Source: DATFVA01 sp963839165 (GTDB lineage: Bacteria > Bacteroidota > Ignavibacteria > Ignavibacteriales > Ignavibacteriaceae). From it: a stretch of 64,000 bases of DNA. Within the stretch, counting starts at the first letter, position 1. Every line of letters starts with the position of its first letter. Where the stretch lies: the NCBI GenBank assembly GCA_963839165.1, contig CAWIUG010000005.1, forward strand, positions 310,001 to 374,000, given 5' to 3'. This document shows, piece after piece, positions 9,283 through 17,931 of the stretch. Under the pieces are notes generated by a model. That model made no database searches. It saw only the letters and a list, made by a program, of their open reading frames with translations, and was not told the origin of the DNA. The translations under genes were made by a program, and so were the position numbers.

Positions 9283-10791
9283 TTAGAGCTTAACCTCAGG
9301 TCTCATCTGCGGAAAAAATATCACGTCTCTTATTGAAGACTGGTCTGTTAGGAGCATCACCAGCCTGTCTATACCTACTCCGAGTCCGGCTGTAGGAGGC
9401 ATCCCATATTCCAATGCACGGATAAAATCTTCATCAATCATGTGTGCTTCTTCGTCGCCCTCATCCATCATTTTCTTTTGACCTTCAAACCGTTTCCTCT
9501 GATCTAAAGGATCATTCAATTCTGAAAAAGCATTTGATATTTCCCGGCCTGCCACATATCCTTCAAACCTCTCAACAAGTCCTGTTCGTGTCCGGTGCAT
9601 CTTAGCCAGAGGTGACAGCTCAACCGGATAATCCATTACAAACGTAGGCTGAATTAACTCAGGCTGAACAGCCGAACTGAATATTTCATCAATAAGTTTA
9701 GCTTTGCCTTCAACTGCTTTTATATCAATGCCCAGTTTTTTTGCTGTCTCCTTTAATATTTCGATGGATGCGGTCAGAATATCCACGCCGGTTTTTTCCT
9801 TTATAGAATCAACCATAGACACTCTCTTCCACCTGCCTGAAAAATCAATTTTATTTCCTTCATAAGTGAAATCATACCTTCCAAATACTTCGTTACAGAT
9901 GAATTGTATCATCTTCTCAACAAAATCCATCATCCAGTTATAATCTTTATAAGGAACATACAATTCCATCATTGTGAATTCCGGGTTATGAGTCCTGTCC
10001 ATTCCCTCATTTCTGAAATCTTTTGAGATCTCGTATACTCCGTTAAACCCTCCTACGATCAGCCTTTTAAGATATAATTCATCAGCGATCCTCAGGTAAA
10101 ACGGTACATCCAGGGTATTATGGTGGGTTGTGAAAGGTCTAGCCGCTGCACCCCCGTAAAGAGGCTGAAGAACCGGAGTCTCAACCTCAAGAAATCCATT
10201 TGAATCCAGAAACTTTCGTAATGAGCTAATTACACGACTTCTTTTGATGAACACATCCTTAATGTGAGGATTAACTACGAGGTCAACATAACGCTGACGA
10301 TATCTTAATTCCTTATCAGAGAACTGATCGTGAACAACTTTATTTCCCTGTTCATCAGTAGTTTCTTTTGCTATCGGCAGAGGTCTTAACGTTTTTGAAA
10401 GTACTTTAATTGCTTTAGTATGAACCGAAATTTCACCAGTCTTTGTTTTAAATACATAACCCTGAACGCCAACAATATCACCTATATCAAGAAGTTTAAA
10501 TATATCATAGTCATCACCGACATCATCCTTTTTCAGATAAATCTGGATTCTTCCGGTATGATCCTGTATGTGAGCGAATGAAGCCTTTCCCATTCTTCTG
10601 ATAGCCATTATCCTTCCGGCAATGCTTACATCTTTCTGCTGATCTTCCTTGTAGTTTTCTTTAATTGACTGTGAATCCGAATCAACATCAAAAGCATAGG
10701 CAAAGGGTTCTATCCCTTTTGATTTAAGCTGTTCAAGTTCCTCATATCGTCTTTGAATTAATACATTTAAATCCTGCTGGGTGTTTTCCAC
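9283..10791 (-). CDS. lysS: Lysyl-tRNA synthetase, class II
   Basis: Charges tRNA-Lys with lysine. The 502-residue protein has the N-terminal OB-fold anticodon-binding domain (GRIMAIRRMGKASFAHIQD) and class II motifs: motif 1 FLEVETPVLQ, motif 2 FRNEGMDRTHNPEFTMME and motif 3 GVGIDRLVMLLT near the C-terminus. Full family length. The start is GTG at 10791, decided by an AGGAGG sequence 5 nt upstream. It follows dacB with 33 nt between. Confidence 0.98.
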   Translation of the reverse strand: MENTQQDLNVLIQRRYEELEQLKSKGIEPFAYAFDVDSDSQSIKENYKEDQQKDVSIAGRIMAIRRMGKASFAHIQDHTGRIQIYLKKDDVGDDYDIFKLLDIGDIVGVQGYVFKTKTGEISVHTKAIKVLSKTLRPLPIAKETTDEQGNKVVHDQFSDKELRYRQRYVDLVVNPHIKDVFIKRSRVISSLRKFLDSNGFLEVETPVLQPLYGGAAARPFTTHHNTLDVPFYLRIADELYLKRLIVGGFNGVYEISKDFRNEGMDRTHNPEFTMMELYVPYKDYNWMMDFVEKMIQFICNEVFGRYDFTYEGNKIDFSGRWKRVSMVDSIKEKTGVDILTASIEILKETAKKLGIDIKAVEGKAKLIDEIFSSAVQPELIQPTFVMDYPVELSPLAKMHRTRTGLVERFEGYVAGREISNAFSELNDPLDQRKRFEGQKKMMDEGDEEAHMIDEDFIRALEYGMPPTAGLGVGIDRLVMLLTDQSSIRDVIFFPQMRPEVKL

Positions 10792-10824
10792 TATTCCTCC
10801 TGAACCAATATTTAGTTAAAAAAA

Positions 10825-12318
10825 TTATTTCCTTCTGAAGTTTGACAACCTTATGCACACGAGGTCCTGTAAATTATCAACCAGTTTATAAGGCACAAGA
10901 AAATTATTTGCAATTATAGAAAAAGCGACCGGTTCATTATCTCCTGTAAAGGCATAACCGGAAAGACTTCTTACCGCATCCAGGTAGCCGGTTTTTGCTC
11001 TTACCTTATTTGCTGCTTTTGTATTCTTCATTCTTTTACCCAATGTACCGTCAACACCTGCGATAGGTAAGGAATTAAAAAAAGGAATAAAATATCTGTT
11101 TTTATACATAAAACTAAGAAGGGTGACGAACTGCTTCGGGGTAACAAGGCTAAGCCTCGAAAGACCGCTTCCATCAGCAATAACCATATTGTCAGGATTT
11201 ATTCCCATATCCTGAAACAATTCGTGCATTGCTTCGACCCCTGTATCTATACTGCCGAAATCTTTCTCCTCGAAGCCTATGGTTTTAATAAGCTGTTCCG
11301 CAAAAAAGTTCTCGCTGTTTTTATTAATTACTTTGATAATTTCTTTAAAGGGAGGTGAATACCAGGTAAATAATTTTTTAATCAGGTTCAATGAAACGGG
11401 TTCTGATGATGCAGCGATGTCTATCGGATATCCTTTAACTACGATACCTCTTTCTCCCAGTATTTTTTTAAGTACAACCATTGCGTACTGAGTGGGGTTA
11501 TTAACCGTAACGAAAGTCTGTACTGAATCTCCCTGGTGAATTACACCGAAGACATTTACGAGGTTCGTTCCTCTCTCCCTGTAAACATCAATACTGCTCG
11601 TCGAGTCTCCATCAACCACCTGAATATTATTGTTAATTACCATGTAATTTACATCAGGTGCTATTGATATTACTGCTTTATTGGAATCTGTTGTCACATT
11701 GATGTTAACCACGTTATCGTTAAATGAAATTGCCCCTGAGGGAGCTTCAAACCAATAACTTTCAAGATCCCATGGCCATCCTTTACCGAAGGGTTTATCG
11801 TCAAAGTCATCATCATAGCCGATTATATTTCCGGTAATTTCATCTATTCCCAAGGCAGCCAGAGAATCAGCCCAGACTTCATAAACCTTATACATATTAT
11901 TATCATAGAATCGCCCGGAAACAGTGGGATCTCCCCGCCCTTCGATTACCAGGTCGCCATCAAGCACTGAACCATCAATTTTTCCATTCATGTAGATATT
12001 TGTGGAGAACCTGTATTCAGGTCCAAGCAGTAATAACCCGGCAGCCGTTGTAAAAAGTTTAAGGTCAGATGCAGGTATGAAGAGCTTATTTTCATTCCTC
12101 TTATAGAAATATTCCCCTGTCTCAAGTGATTGAATAACGACGCCCCATTGTGCATTACTGAAATTGGGATCGTTAAATAAATCATCCATATCCCGCCAGA
12201 ATTCCGGTATGGTTGAAAAAGAATATTTCGGTATAGTATCCTGCTTCATCTCCTGTGCATAATTCAGAGATAAGAAGGCGAACATTAAAACAGTGAATAA
12301 CTTAATTCTTTCTGCCAT
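10825..12318 (-). CDS. dacB: D-alanyl-D-alanine carboxypeptidase/endopeptidase (PBP4, S13 family)
   Basis: Periplasmic penicillin-binding protein that trims or cleaves peptidoglycan cross-links. Signal peptide at residues 1-22 (FAFLSLNYAQ). The active-site triad is visible: SxxK as PASDLK (Ser84, Lys87), SxN as NSEN before FFAEQL, and KTG in RAKTGYLDAVRSLSG near the C-terminus. The 497 residues match the S13 family, with the large insert between the first two motifs. The start overlaps the rluB stop by 17 nt. Confidence 0.94.
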   Translation of the reverse strand: MAERIKLFTVLMFAFLSLNYAQEMKQDTIPKYSFSTIPEFWRDMDDLFNDPNFSNAQWGVVIQSLETGEYFYKRNENKLFIPASDLKLFTTAAGLLLLGPEYRFSTNIYMNGKIDGSVLDGDLVIEGRGDPTVSGRFYDNNMYKVYEVWADSLAALGIDEITGNIIGYDDDFDDKPFGKGWPWDLESYWFEAPSGAISFNDNVVNINVTTDSNKAVISIAPDVNYMVINNNIQVVDGDSTSSIDVYRERGTNLVNVFGVIHQGDSVQTFVTVNNPTQYAMVVLKKILGERGIVVKGYPIDIAASSEPVSLNLIKKLFTWYSPPFKEIIKVINKNSENFFAEQLIKTIGFEEKDFGSIDTGVEAMHELFQDMGINPDNMVIADGSGLSRLSLVTPKQFVTLLSFMYKNRYFIPFFNSLPIAGVDGTLGKRMKNTKAANKVRAKTGYLDAVRSLSGYAFTGDNEPVAFSIIANNFLVPYKLVDNLQDLVCIRLSNFRRK

Positions 12319-13015
12319 ATTTATCTGTTATTAACCTGATTTCCTTGTCTGTTAATTTTCTGTATTTCCCGTTAGTTATGTCAGCTTTTATTCCAGCAAA
12401 GCTGATCCTGTCCAGCGCTAAAACCGTATAACCCAAAGTCCCGAACATATTTTTAACAAAGTGATTCCTTCCTTCTACTGCAGTTACCTTTACCTGGGAA
12501 TAGTTATTACGACCGACCGTACTGATTTTAATAAATTTTCCTTTTGAACCCCTTAGAAAAATACCTTTCAGAAGTTTATCCTGGTCTTCAGGCAGAAGAG
12601 GTCTATCGAGTTTAACCTCATATTCACGGGGAACTTTATTTCCCGGATGTGTAAGTATCTGTGAAAAATCACCGTCGTTGGTAAGAATGAGAACACCGGT
12701 TGTATTATAATCGAGCCTTCCTACAGGATATATTCTTTCATTGGTCTTAATAAGATCCACAACTGTTTTCCTGTTTTTTTCATCACTTGTTGTAGTAACA
12801 ACACCGGCAGGTTTATTAAGAAGATAGTACAAATGTTTTCTGACGGTTATCCTTTCCCCGTCGAGAGAAATCTCATCTTTTCCGGGGTCAACCGTAAATG
12901 CAAGATCTGTAATCGTTTTTGAATTAACCGTTACCCTGCCCTGTAATATTAGTTCTTCAGCCTTACGCCTTGAGGTAATACCTGTTCCGGCAATAAATTT
13001 ATTCAGTCTCATCAT
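12302..13015 (-). CDS. rluB: 23S rRNA pseudouridine synthase (RluB/RsuA family)
   Basis: Isomerises a uridine in rRNA to pseudouridine. The N-terminal S4 RNA-binding domain starts RLNKFIAGTGITSRRKAEE, and the catalytic motif GRLDYNTTGVLILTNDGD holds the conserved Asp. The frame opens earlier at 13042, but the start is placed at 13015 (or 13012) because homologues begin at MRLNKF and GGAG lies directly upstream; this start overlaps the scpB end by 17 nt. The scpA-scpB-rluB order is widely conserved. RluB versus RsuA/RluE cannot be settled without a tree. Confidence 0.92.
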   Translation of the reverse strand: MMRLNKFIAGTGITSRRKAEELILQGRVTVNSKTITDLAFTVDPGKDEISLDGERITVRKHLYYLLNKPAGVVTTTSDEKNRKTVVDLIKTNERIYPVGRLDYNTTGVLILTNDGDFSQILTHPGNKVPREYEVKLDRPLLPEDQDKLLKGIFLRGSKGKFIKISTVGRNNYSQVKVTAVEGRNHFVKNMFGTLGYTVLALDRISFAGIKADITNGKYRKLTDKEIRLITDKYGRKN

Positions 13016-13652
13016 TCTCCGTGTCATTTGCCTGTATTTCATTCTCAGCTGATTCTTCGAGCATATTCATCATGATTTTTCTTTTCTGCTCGATAAAATC
13101 CTCATCCTGCATTATTTCATCAATCTCTCTCGGTTTCGGCAGATCGCTTAGTCTGTTTAACGCAAAATATTTCAGGAATTCTTCAGTTGTACCATACAGA
13201 AGCGGACGACCGACGCTTTCAGCCCGTCCGGTTATGGTTATCAGCTTTTTTTCCAGAAGGGTGTTAAGAATATAATCAGAATTTACCCCCCTGATCATTT
13301 CAAGTTCAGGTTTGGTTATAGGCTGTTTATAGGCTATAATTGCCAGGGTTTCCAGTGCAGCCTGGCTGAGACGACGTTTGCTTTTTTCAGAGGACATAAA
13401 CCCGATGTATTTAGCATATTCCTTAGTGCTTGCAAACAAATAACCGTTAGCAATTGGCATAATCCTGAAAGCTAAATTACCCTCTTCATACTTTTTGTTT
13501 AACCCGGTAATACAGTTCTCTATGTCGCTCTGTGAAATCTGAATATCATCACCGTCGATACCTTTAATTGCCCTGATAATTTCACCGGCATTTAACGGCT
13601 CATCTGATGAGAATATAAGAGCTTCAATTACTGAGTTATAAATTTGTTCCAT
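12999..13652 (-). CDS. scpB: Segregation and condensation protein B
   Basis: Kleisin-interacting winged-helix subunit of the SMC-ScpAB condensin that organises and segregates the chromosome. The 217-residue protein has the two winged-helix domains; SQAALETLAIIAYKQPITKPELEMIRG (residues about 92-118; only the core ETLAIIAYKQP is diagnostic) and VGRPLLYGTTEEFLKYF are family hallmarks. An acidic tail follows. It lies 1 nt after scpA and overlaps rluB, as in many genomes. Confidence 0.95.
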   Translation of the reverse strand: MEQIYNSVIEALIFSSDEPLNAGEIIRAIKGIDGDDIQISQSDIENCITGLNKKYEEGNLAFRIMPIANGYLFASTKEYAKYIGFMSSEKSKRRLSQAALETLAIIAYKQPITKPELEMIRGVNSDYILNTLLEKKLITITGRAESVGRPLLYGTTEEFLKYFALNRLSDLPKPREIDEIMQDEDFIEQKRKIMMNMLEESAENEIQANDTENDETE

Positions 13653-13653
13653 A

Positions 13654-14364
13654 TCAGCTCTTTATCAATACAAAATCATTGAATTCGGTTGATTCTTTTA
13701 TTCCAATACTACCTGATTTAGTCATCTCTAAAAGTGCAATAAATGTTACCACTACCCGAATTTTATCTTTCATACCTTCAACAAGCGATAGAAAATGCAG
13801 TTCACCGGCTTCCGCAAGCTTATCGAGTATAAACTGAATCTGCTGATCAATAGTAACATTAATTTTCACTACATTATGAACCGGGACCTCTTTGAGTCCA
13901 TCAAGCACCTTCTTAAATGCCCTTGTGAGATCATATATCGTAACGTTTTTTAGCAGAACATCATATTCCGGCGGGGCTTCTTTTTCATCGGCCGAGAAAT
14001 TACCGCGGAAATTCAGTTTTCTCTGTTCTGACTCAAGCAGTGAAAACTCCTCAGCCATTTCCTTATATCGTTTATATTCAAGTAGCGCCTGAACAAGCTC
14101 ATCCCGGGGATCAATCTCCTCCCCTTTCTCATCGATTTCCCGGGGGAGAAGCATCCTAACCTTAATGTGCATTAAGGTTGAGGCCATCAGAATAAAGTCG
14201 CCGGCAACTTCAAGGTCGAGGCTCTTTATAAGATTCACATACTCAAGAAATTCTTTGGTTATACTGGATATAGGAATGTCATAGATATTCAATTCATCTC
14301 TTTTTATAAAAAAGAGAAGCAGATCCAGCGGCCCTTCAAAATGATCCAGTTTAATCTTATACAA
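13654..14364 (-). CDS. scpA: Segregation and condensation protein A (kleisin)
   Basis: Kleisin subunit bridging SMC heads. The N-terminus FEGPLDLLLFFIKRDELNIYDIPI is diagnostic (the core FEGPLDLLL is unmistakable), and the C-terminal winged helix occupies about residues 175-236. The 236-residue length is normal. The start is TTG at 14364, 3 nt after the trpS stop; no in-frame ATG exists near the conserved N-terminus. Cotranscribed with scpB. Confidence 0.94.
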   Translation of the reverse strand: MYKIKLDHFEGPLDLLLFFIKRDELNIYDIPISSITKEFLEYVNLIKSLDLEVAGDFILMASTLMHIKVRMLLPREIDEKGEEIDPRDELVQALLEYKRYKEMAEEFSLLESEQRKLNFRGNFSADEKEAPPEYDVLLKNVTIYDLTRAFKKVLDGLKEVPVHNVVKINVTIDQQIQFILDKLAEAGELHFLSLVEGMKDKIRVVVTFIALLEMTKSGSIGIKESTEFNDFVLIKS

Positions 14365-14367
14365 GCA

Positions 14368-15351
14368 CTAACCCAGTTTCATTTTTTCATGTACTTCATT
14401 CATGGTCTGTCGGGCAATTTCCTTGCCTCGTGTCTCACCGTTCATCAGAATATCGATTACCTCATCAGGGTGATCCTCATAATACTTTCTTTTCTCCCTA
14501 ACAGGTTCGAAGAACTCCGCTATCTTGGAGGCACAGTTCATCTTACAGTCGAAGCAGCCCAGTGCTCCGGAACGGCACCCTGCTTCAATTTCCGGAACTT
14601 CATCAGGATTAAACTTTTTATGATATGCAAATACAAGACATATTTCGGGATTGCCAGGGTCACCTTTCCTGATTTTCTGAGGATCGGTTACTGCTTTCTT
14701 CATTTTGGCTTTTATAGTTTCCGGATCATCGGAAAGTAATATTGTATTCCCAAGTGATTTACTCATCTTGGCATTCCCATCGGTTCCCGGAAGTCTGGCA
14801 AATTTTGTTAATAAAGGCTCGGGTTCAGGAAATACCTCGCCGTACTGATTATTAAACTTCCTGGCAATTTCTCTGGAAATTTCAACATGCGGCACCTGGT
14901 CCTCCCCTACCGGTACATAATTTCCCTTGTAGAGAAGTATATCGGCAGACTGGAGCACCGGGTAACCGAGATGACCGAATATTACAGTATCAATTTTTAA
15001 ATCACGTGCCTGCTCTTTAACAGTAGGATTTCTTTCAAGACGGTTCACAGTAATAAGCATACTAAAAATCAGGTTCAGTTCAGTATGTTCCTTTATTTGC
15101 GACTGTCTGAAAATAGGACTCTTAACCGGATCCAGTCCTGACGCAAGCCAGTCGATAAGCATTTCTATTGAGTTCTCGTAAATATCTTTAGTATCAAGGT
15201 TTGTGGTCAAGACATGATAATCAGCTATAAGATGAAAGTTCTGATATTCATCCTGAAGCCTAACCCAATTTTCCAGGGCTCCCACATAGTGTCCTATATG
15301 AAGTCTTCCTGTTGGGCGCATTCCGCTAAGTATTCGTTTTTTCTGCATCAT
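14368..15351 (-). CDS. trpS: Tryptophanyl-tRNA synthetase with a probable [4Fe-4S] cysteine motif
   Basis: Class I synthetase charging tRNA-Trp, 327 residues. The signatures HIGH (residues 18-21) and KMSKS (about 195) are intact. Four cysteines at residues 238, 259, 266 and 269 form C-x20-C-x6-C-x2-C. That closely resembles the C-x22-C-x6-C-x2-C cluster site described in Thermotoga maritima TrpRS, where it lies near the anticodon-recognition region. Iron-sulfur binding here is inference from spacing. Two ATGs are adjacent at the start (15351, 15348). Followed by scpA. Confidence 0.96.
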   Translation of the reverse strand: MMQKKRILSGMRPTGRLHIGHYVGALENWVRLQDEYQNFHLIADYHVLTTNLDTKDIYENSIEMLIDWLASGLDPVKSPIFRQSQIKEHTELNLIFSMLITVNRLERNPTVKEQARDLKIDTVIFGHLGYPVLQSADILLYKGNYVPVGEDQVPHVEISREIARKFNNQYGEVFPEPEPLLTKFARLPGTDGNAKMSKSLGNTILLSDDPETIKAKMKKAVTDPQKIRKGDPGNPEICLVFAYHKKFNPDEVPEIEAGCRSGALGCFDCKMNCASKIAEFFEPVREKRKYYEDHPDEVIDILMNGETRGKEIARQTMNEVHEKMKLG

Positions 15352-15424
15352 CAGAGGATTATATTTGGAATTATGCCGCTAAAAATAACAATATTGAAGG
15401 AAATAAACCTATTATTTATCGTGA

Positions 15425-15924
15425 TCAGGAGAGGTAGAGATAAGGTTTCCAGTTTTCATCCAGTTTCCCAACAACATGTTTTATGAACATAATGTGGCTT
15501 GGTTTAAAGGGTCTGGCAGCCAGGCTGATGTTTGCCTCCTCAGGGGTCCTGTCGCCTTTTTTATTGTTGCATACTGTACAGGCGCAGACAAGATTTTCCC
15601 AGGAGTCAGATCCGCCCCTTGCCCTGGGAATAACATGATCAATAGTTAAAGGAAGATCTCCCCGTCCGCAGTACGAACATTTATAAGAGTCTCTTCTAAG
15701 GATATTCTTTCTTGTAAGAACTACTTTTTTATAGGGAACATTTATGTAGCGGCTCAGACGGATGACGCTTGGCCAGGGATAGAGCCTGGTAACAGAATGA
15801 AGGGACTTACGCTTGTCATCAAGGACCAATTCTGCTTTACCCATATAAATGAGAATGACAGCTTTTTTAATATTACAAATGGTGACTGGTTCATAACTCT
15901 GATTTAATATTAGAACCTTAGCAT
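15425..15924 (-). CDS. HNH endonuclease with an apparent 5' frameshift
   Basis: HNH nuclease of the Bacteroidota/cyanobacterial single-domain type. The core CSYCG ... LTIDHVIPRARGGSDSWENLVCACTVCNNKKGDRTP holds the two zinc CxxC pairs and the catalytic His. The longest ATG-started frame begins only at 15844, inside a conserved region. Upstream, the same frame encodes family-typical residues (KVLILNQSYEPVTICN), but has no start codon before an in-frame TAG at 15968-15970. An ATG at 15924 lies one frame off; one extra A near 15918 would join it to the conserved frame. Either an inactivating indel, an assembly error or a non-standard start. Confidence 0.8.
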
Positions 15925-15967
15925 TGAGCTTCCCGTTTGTATGTTTACCAGATTCGAAGACATCCTC

Positions 15968-16159
15968 CTACTTATTTTTCCGATCCTGAACAGCAAAATA
16001 TATCCGGAATACTAATCTTATAATCAAAAGAAGTATACTAAAACCCAGAACATAATAATACCATTCAACAGGAATCGTTTTTGTGAGCATCAGAATAAGT
16101 AATATAAATACTACTCCGATAGCTGTGTAACTAAAAATCTCAAATTTTTTTCTTCTCAA
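15968..16159 (-). CDS. Small membrane protein, unknown function
   Basis: A 63-residue protein with two predicted membrane segments (YTAIGVVFILLILML and YYVLGFSILLLIIRLVF) and charged ends. No family recognised. The start is TTG at 16159 with AGGT upstream. Its TAG stop is in the same frame as, and directly abuts, the open frame of the HNH gene; the stop overlaps an AGGAGG that would serve the next gene. Existence as a gene is supported by hydrophobic pattern and snug fit, not by homology. Confidence 0.5.
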   Translation of the reverse strand: MRRKKFEIFSYTAIGVVFILLILMLTKTIPVEWYYYVLGFSILLLIIRLVFRIYFAVQDRKNK

Positions 16160-16264
16160 GATTACCTGGATTAAATGGATCGAAATATTTATCGTGTAAA
16201 ATTATATCTGTCTGACTAATAATTCAATTCAGAAAGACAATATTTTTTTTGGCAAGGGAGTAAA

Positions 16265-16642
16265 TCAAAGGTTTTTGTAGATAATTGCCACACAGGCAAC
16301 ATAATCCCGGGAATGGCTCATTGAAATTTTAAGACTTTCTTTTTCCTTCAGGAACTGTTTCAGCCCGCCATGCAGAGTAACAATAGGAAGTCCATTAGGT
16401 TCATTTGAGATCTCGATGCTCTGCCAGGTGACGTTCTCGTGCCAGCCCGAAGCAAGCGCCTTATACACTGCCTCTTTTGCTGCGAACCGTGCAGCCAGAT
16501 GCTGATACTTATTACTTTTACTTAAACAATATTCAAGTTCTTTTTGAGTGAAAACCTTTTTCAAAAACAGTTCGCCGTAGTCATCCACACTTTGTTTTAT
16601 CCTGTCTATTTCTATAATATCTATTCCAACACCTAAAATCAT
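16265..16642 (-). CDS. acpS: Holo-[acyl-carrier-protein] synthase
   Basis: Transfers the 4'-phosphopantetheine of CoA to apo-ACP, activating fatty acid synthesis. The 125-residue protein has both family motifs: GVGIDIIEIDRI at the N-terminus (Mg-binding Asp8) and FAAKEAVYKAL near residue 53, with the Glu and Lys that bind metal and CoA. Length is typical. It begins 18 nt after the MCE gene ends. Confidence 0.96.
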   Translation of the reverse strand: MILGVGIDIIEIDRIKQSVDDYGELFLKKVFTQKELEYCLSKSNKYQHLAARFAAKEAVYKALASGWHENVTWQSIEISNEPNGLPIVTLHGGLKQFLKEKESLKISMSHSRDYVACVAIIYKNL

Positions 16643-16660
16643 ACTAAACCCGTAAGGTCA

Positions 16661-17575
16661 TCAGAAAAGATCAACATTGGCATCAACATTAAGACCTTCT
16701 CCTTTTAATTGTTCGGTAAGTATCCTCGTTAGTTCCTTCACATCTTTTAATGTTCCTGAAAGGTCTTTATACAGATCCTTATCATAAAGAAGTTTCCCCA
16801 GGTTATTTTTCCCGGCTGAAGTTTCATCGACAATTGAATTCAGCTTTGTGAGAAGAGAGTCAGATCTATAAATAATAGTATTCAGTCCCGTAACAGAACT
16901 CTGAATGGATTCTTTATTGTTATGAATAAGCTCTTTTGCATCATTTGTAAGTTCGACCGTATTTGAAGTTATCACTCTCAAATCTTCCTGGTTACGATCG
17001 ACAAGTATATTCAACTTATGCGTTAAATCTTTAAGATTTGCAAGAGAAGCTTTAATATTCTCATTCAGCTGCTTATCAGTAAGGTAATCATTCAGCGAAG
17101 TCAGAGTTATTTTAACATCCTTTATTGTTCCGTTAAGGTCTTCCTGCATCTCGCCGAGCATGGACATTACTCCCGGAATATCAGAATTGAACCTGCCCTG
17201 CTGTATTTTATTATAATCGATTACCTGAGGATCATCACCCGGAGAAATGTTAATCTTTTTTCCTCCCATCAGATCGAGCATAGATATTGCAAATGAAGCA
17301 TCCTTTTTGAGCTGAACATCTGAATCTAATTTAACTTTTACAATGACATCTTCTGATTCAATCTTGAAATCTTCAACACTCCCCTTCCGCACGCCATTAA
17401 CAGTTACAGGATCACCCAACTCCAGTCCTGCTACAGTTGGAAATTTTATATCCAGGTATTTTTCATTGGCGGAAAGAGAAAAATTCTTTGCCCATCCGAG
17501 CACCCAAAGAAAAAGCAGAGTACCCGCAATTACCATGATTCCAACTTTAATTTCTGTTTTGCTCTGATCTTTCAT
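16661..17575 (-). CDS. MCE-domain (MlaD-type) lipid transport protein
   Basis: Periplasmic, membrane-anchored lipid-binding subunit of a phospholipid ABC transport system. One N-terminal transmembrane helix (residues about 10-30), one MCE domain (about 40-115, with GLELGDPVTVNGVRKG and the conserved LMGGKKI), then a long helical tail. 304 residues. The permease (MlaE) and ATPase (MlaF) are not in this window. The start overlaps the upstream small membrane gene by 29 nt, suggesting coupled translation. Confidence 0.88.
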   Translation of the reverse strand: MKDQSKTEIKVGIMVIAGTLLFLWVLGWAKNFSLSANEKYLDIKFPTVAGLELGDPVTVNGVRKGSVEDFKIESEDVIVKVKLDSDVQLKKDASFAISMLDLMGGKKINISPGDDPQVIDYNKIQQGRFNSDIPGVMSMLGEMQEDLNGTIKDVKITLTSLNDYLTDKQLNENIKASLANLKDLTHKLNILVDRNQEDLRVITSNTVELTNDAKELIHNNKESIQSSVTGLNTIIYRSDSLLTKLNSIVDETSAGKNNLGKLLYDKDLYKDLSGTLKDVKELTRILTEQLKGEGLNVDANVDLF

Positions 17576-17927
17576 TTTTTATTGATTTCAGTTTATTGGA
17601 AATTACTTCAAGTTCACTATCCGATATTATACTATCGGCAACGGCTGCACTGACCATCTGAGCAATCCTGTCAATATTCTTTTCATCAGGGATTTCCTGC
17701 AGCTTTAAGCTGTCGAGAAACAACCTCAACGAATCTTTAAGCATATTTTTCTCAGGAGTATTCCGGACATATTCAAAATCATTATCCCAGTCGTTCATGA
17801 ATGCTTCTGTAATTATCTTTTTGCCGGGATTAAAAAATAATCCTGATTTATGCTGAATAATATACGCAATTGCGGCAACTATAATTGTAAGGACTATGAT
17901 CGATTTAAGGAAGCAACCCGGTTTCAT
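17547..17927 (-). CDS. Membrane-anchored protein of unknown function
   Basis: A 126-residue protein with one N-terminal membrane helix (FLKSIIVLTIIVAAIAYII) and a charged helical extracytoplasmic domain, no recognised family. It sits between the CorC-like gene and the MCE gene and overlaps the latter by 29 nt, so it may serve the MCE transport system, but this is only inferred from context. Start ATG at 17927, 4 nt after the CorC-like stop. Confidence 0.7.
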   Translation of the reverse strand: MKPGCFLKSIIVLTIIVAAIAYIIQHKSGLFFNPGKKIITEAFMNDWDNDFEYVRNTPEKNMLKDSLRLFLDSLKLQEIPDEKNIDRIAQMVSAAVADSIISDSELEVISNKLKSIKNERSEQNRN

Positions 17928-17931
17928 AACA

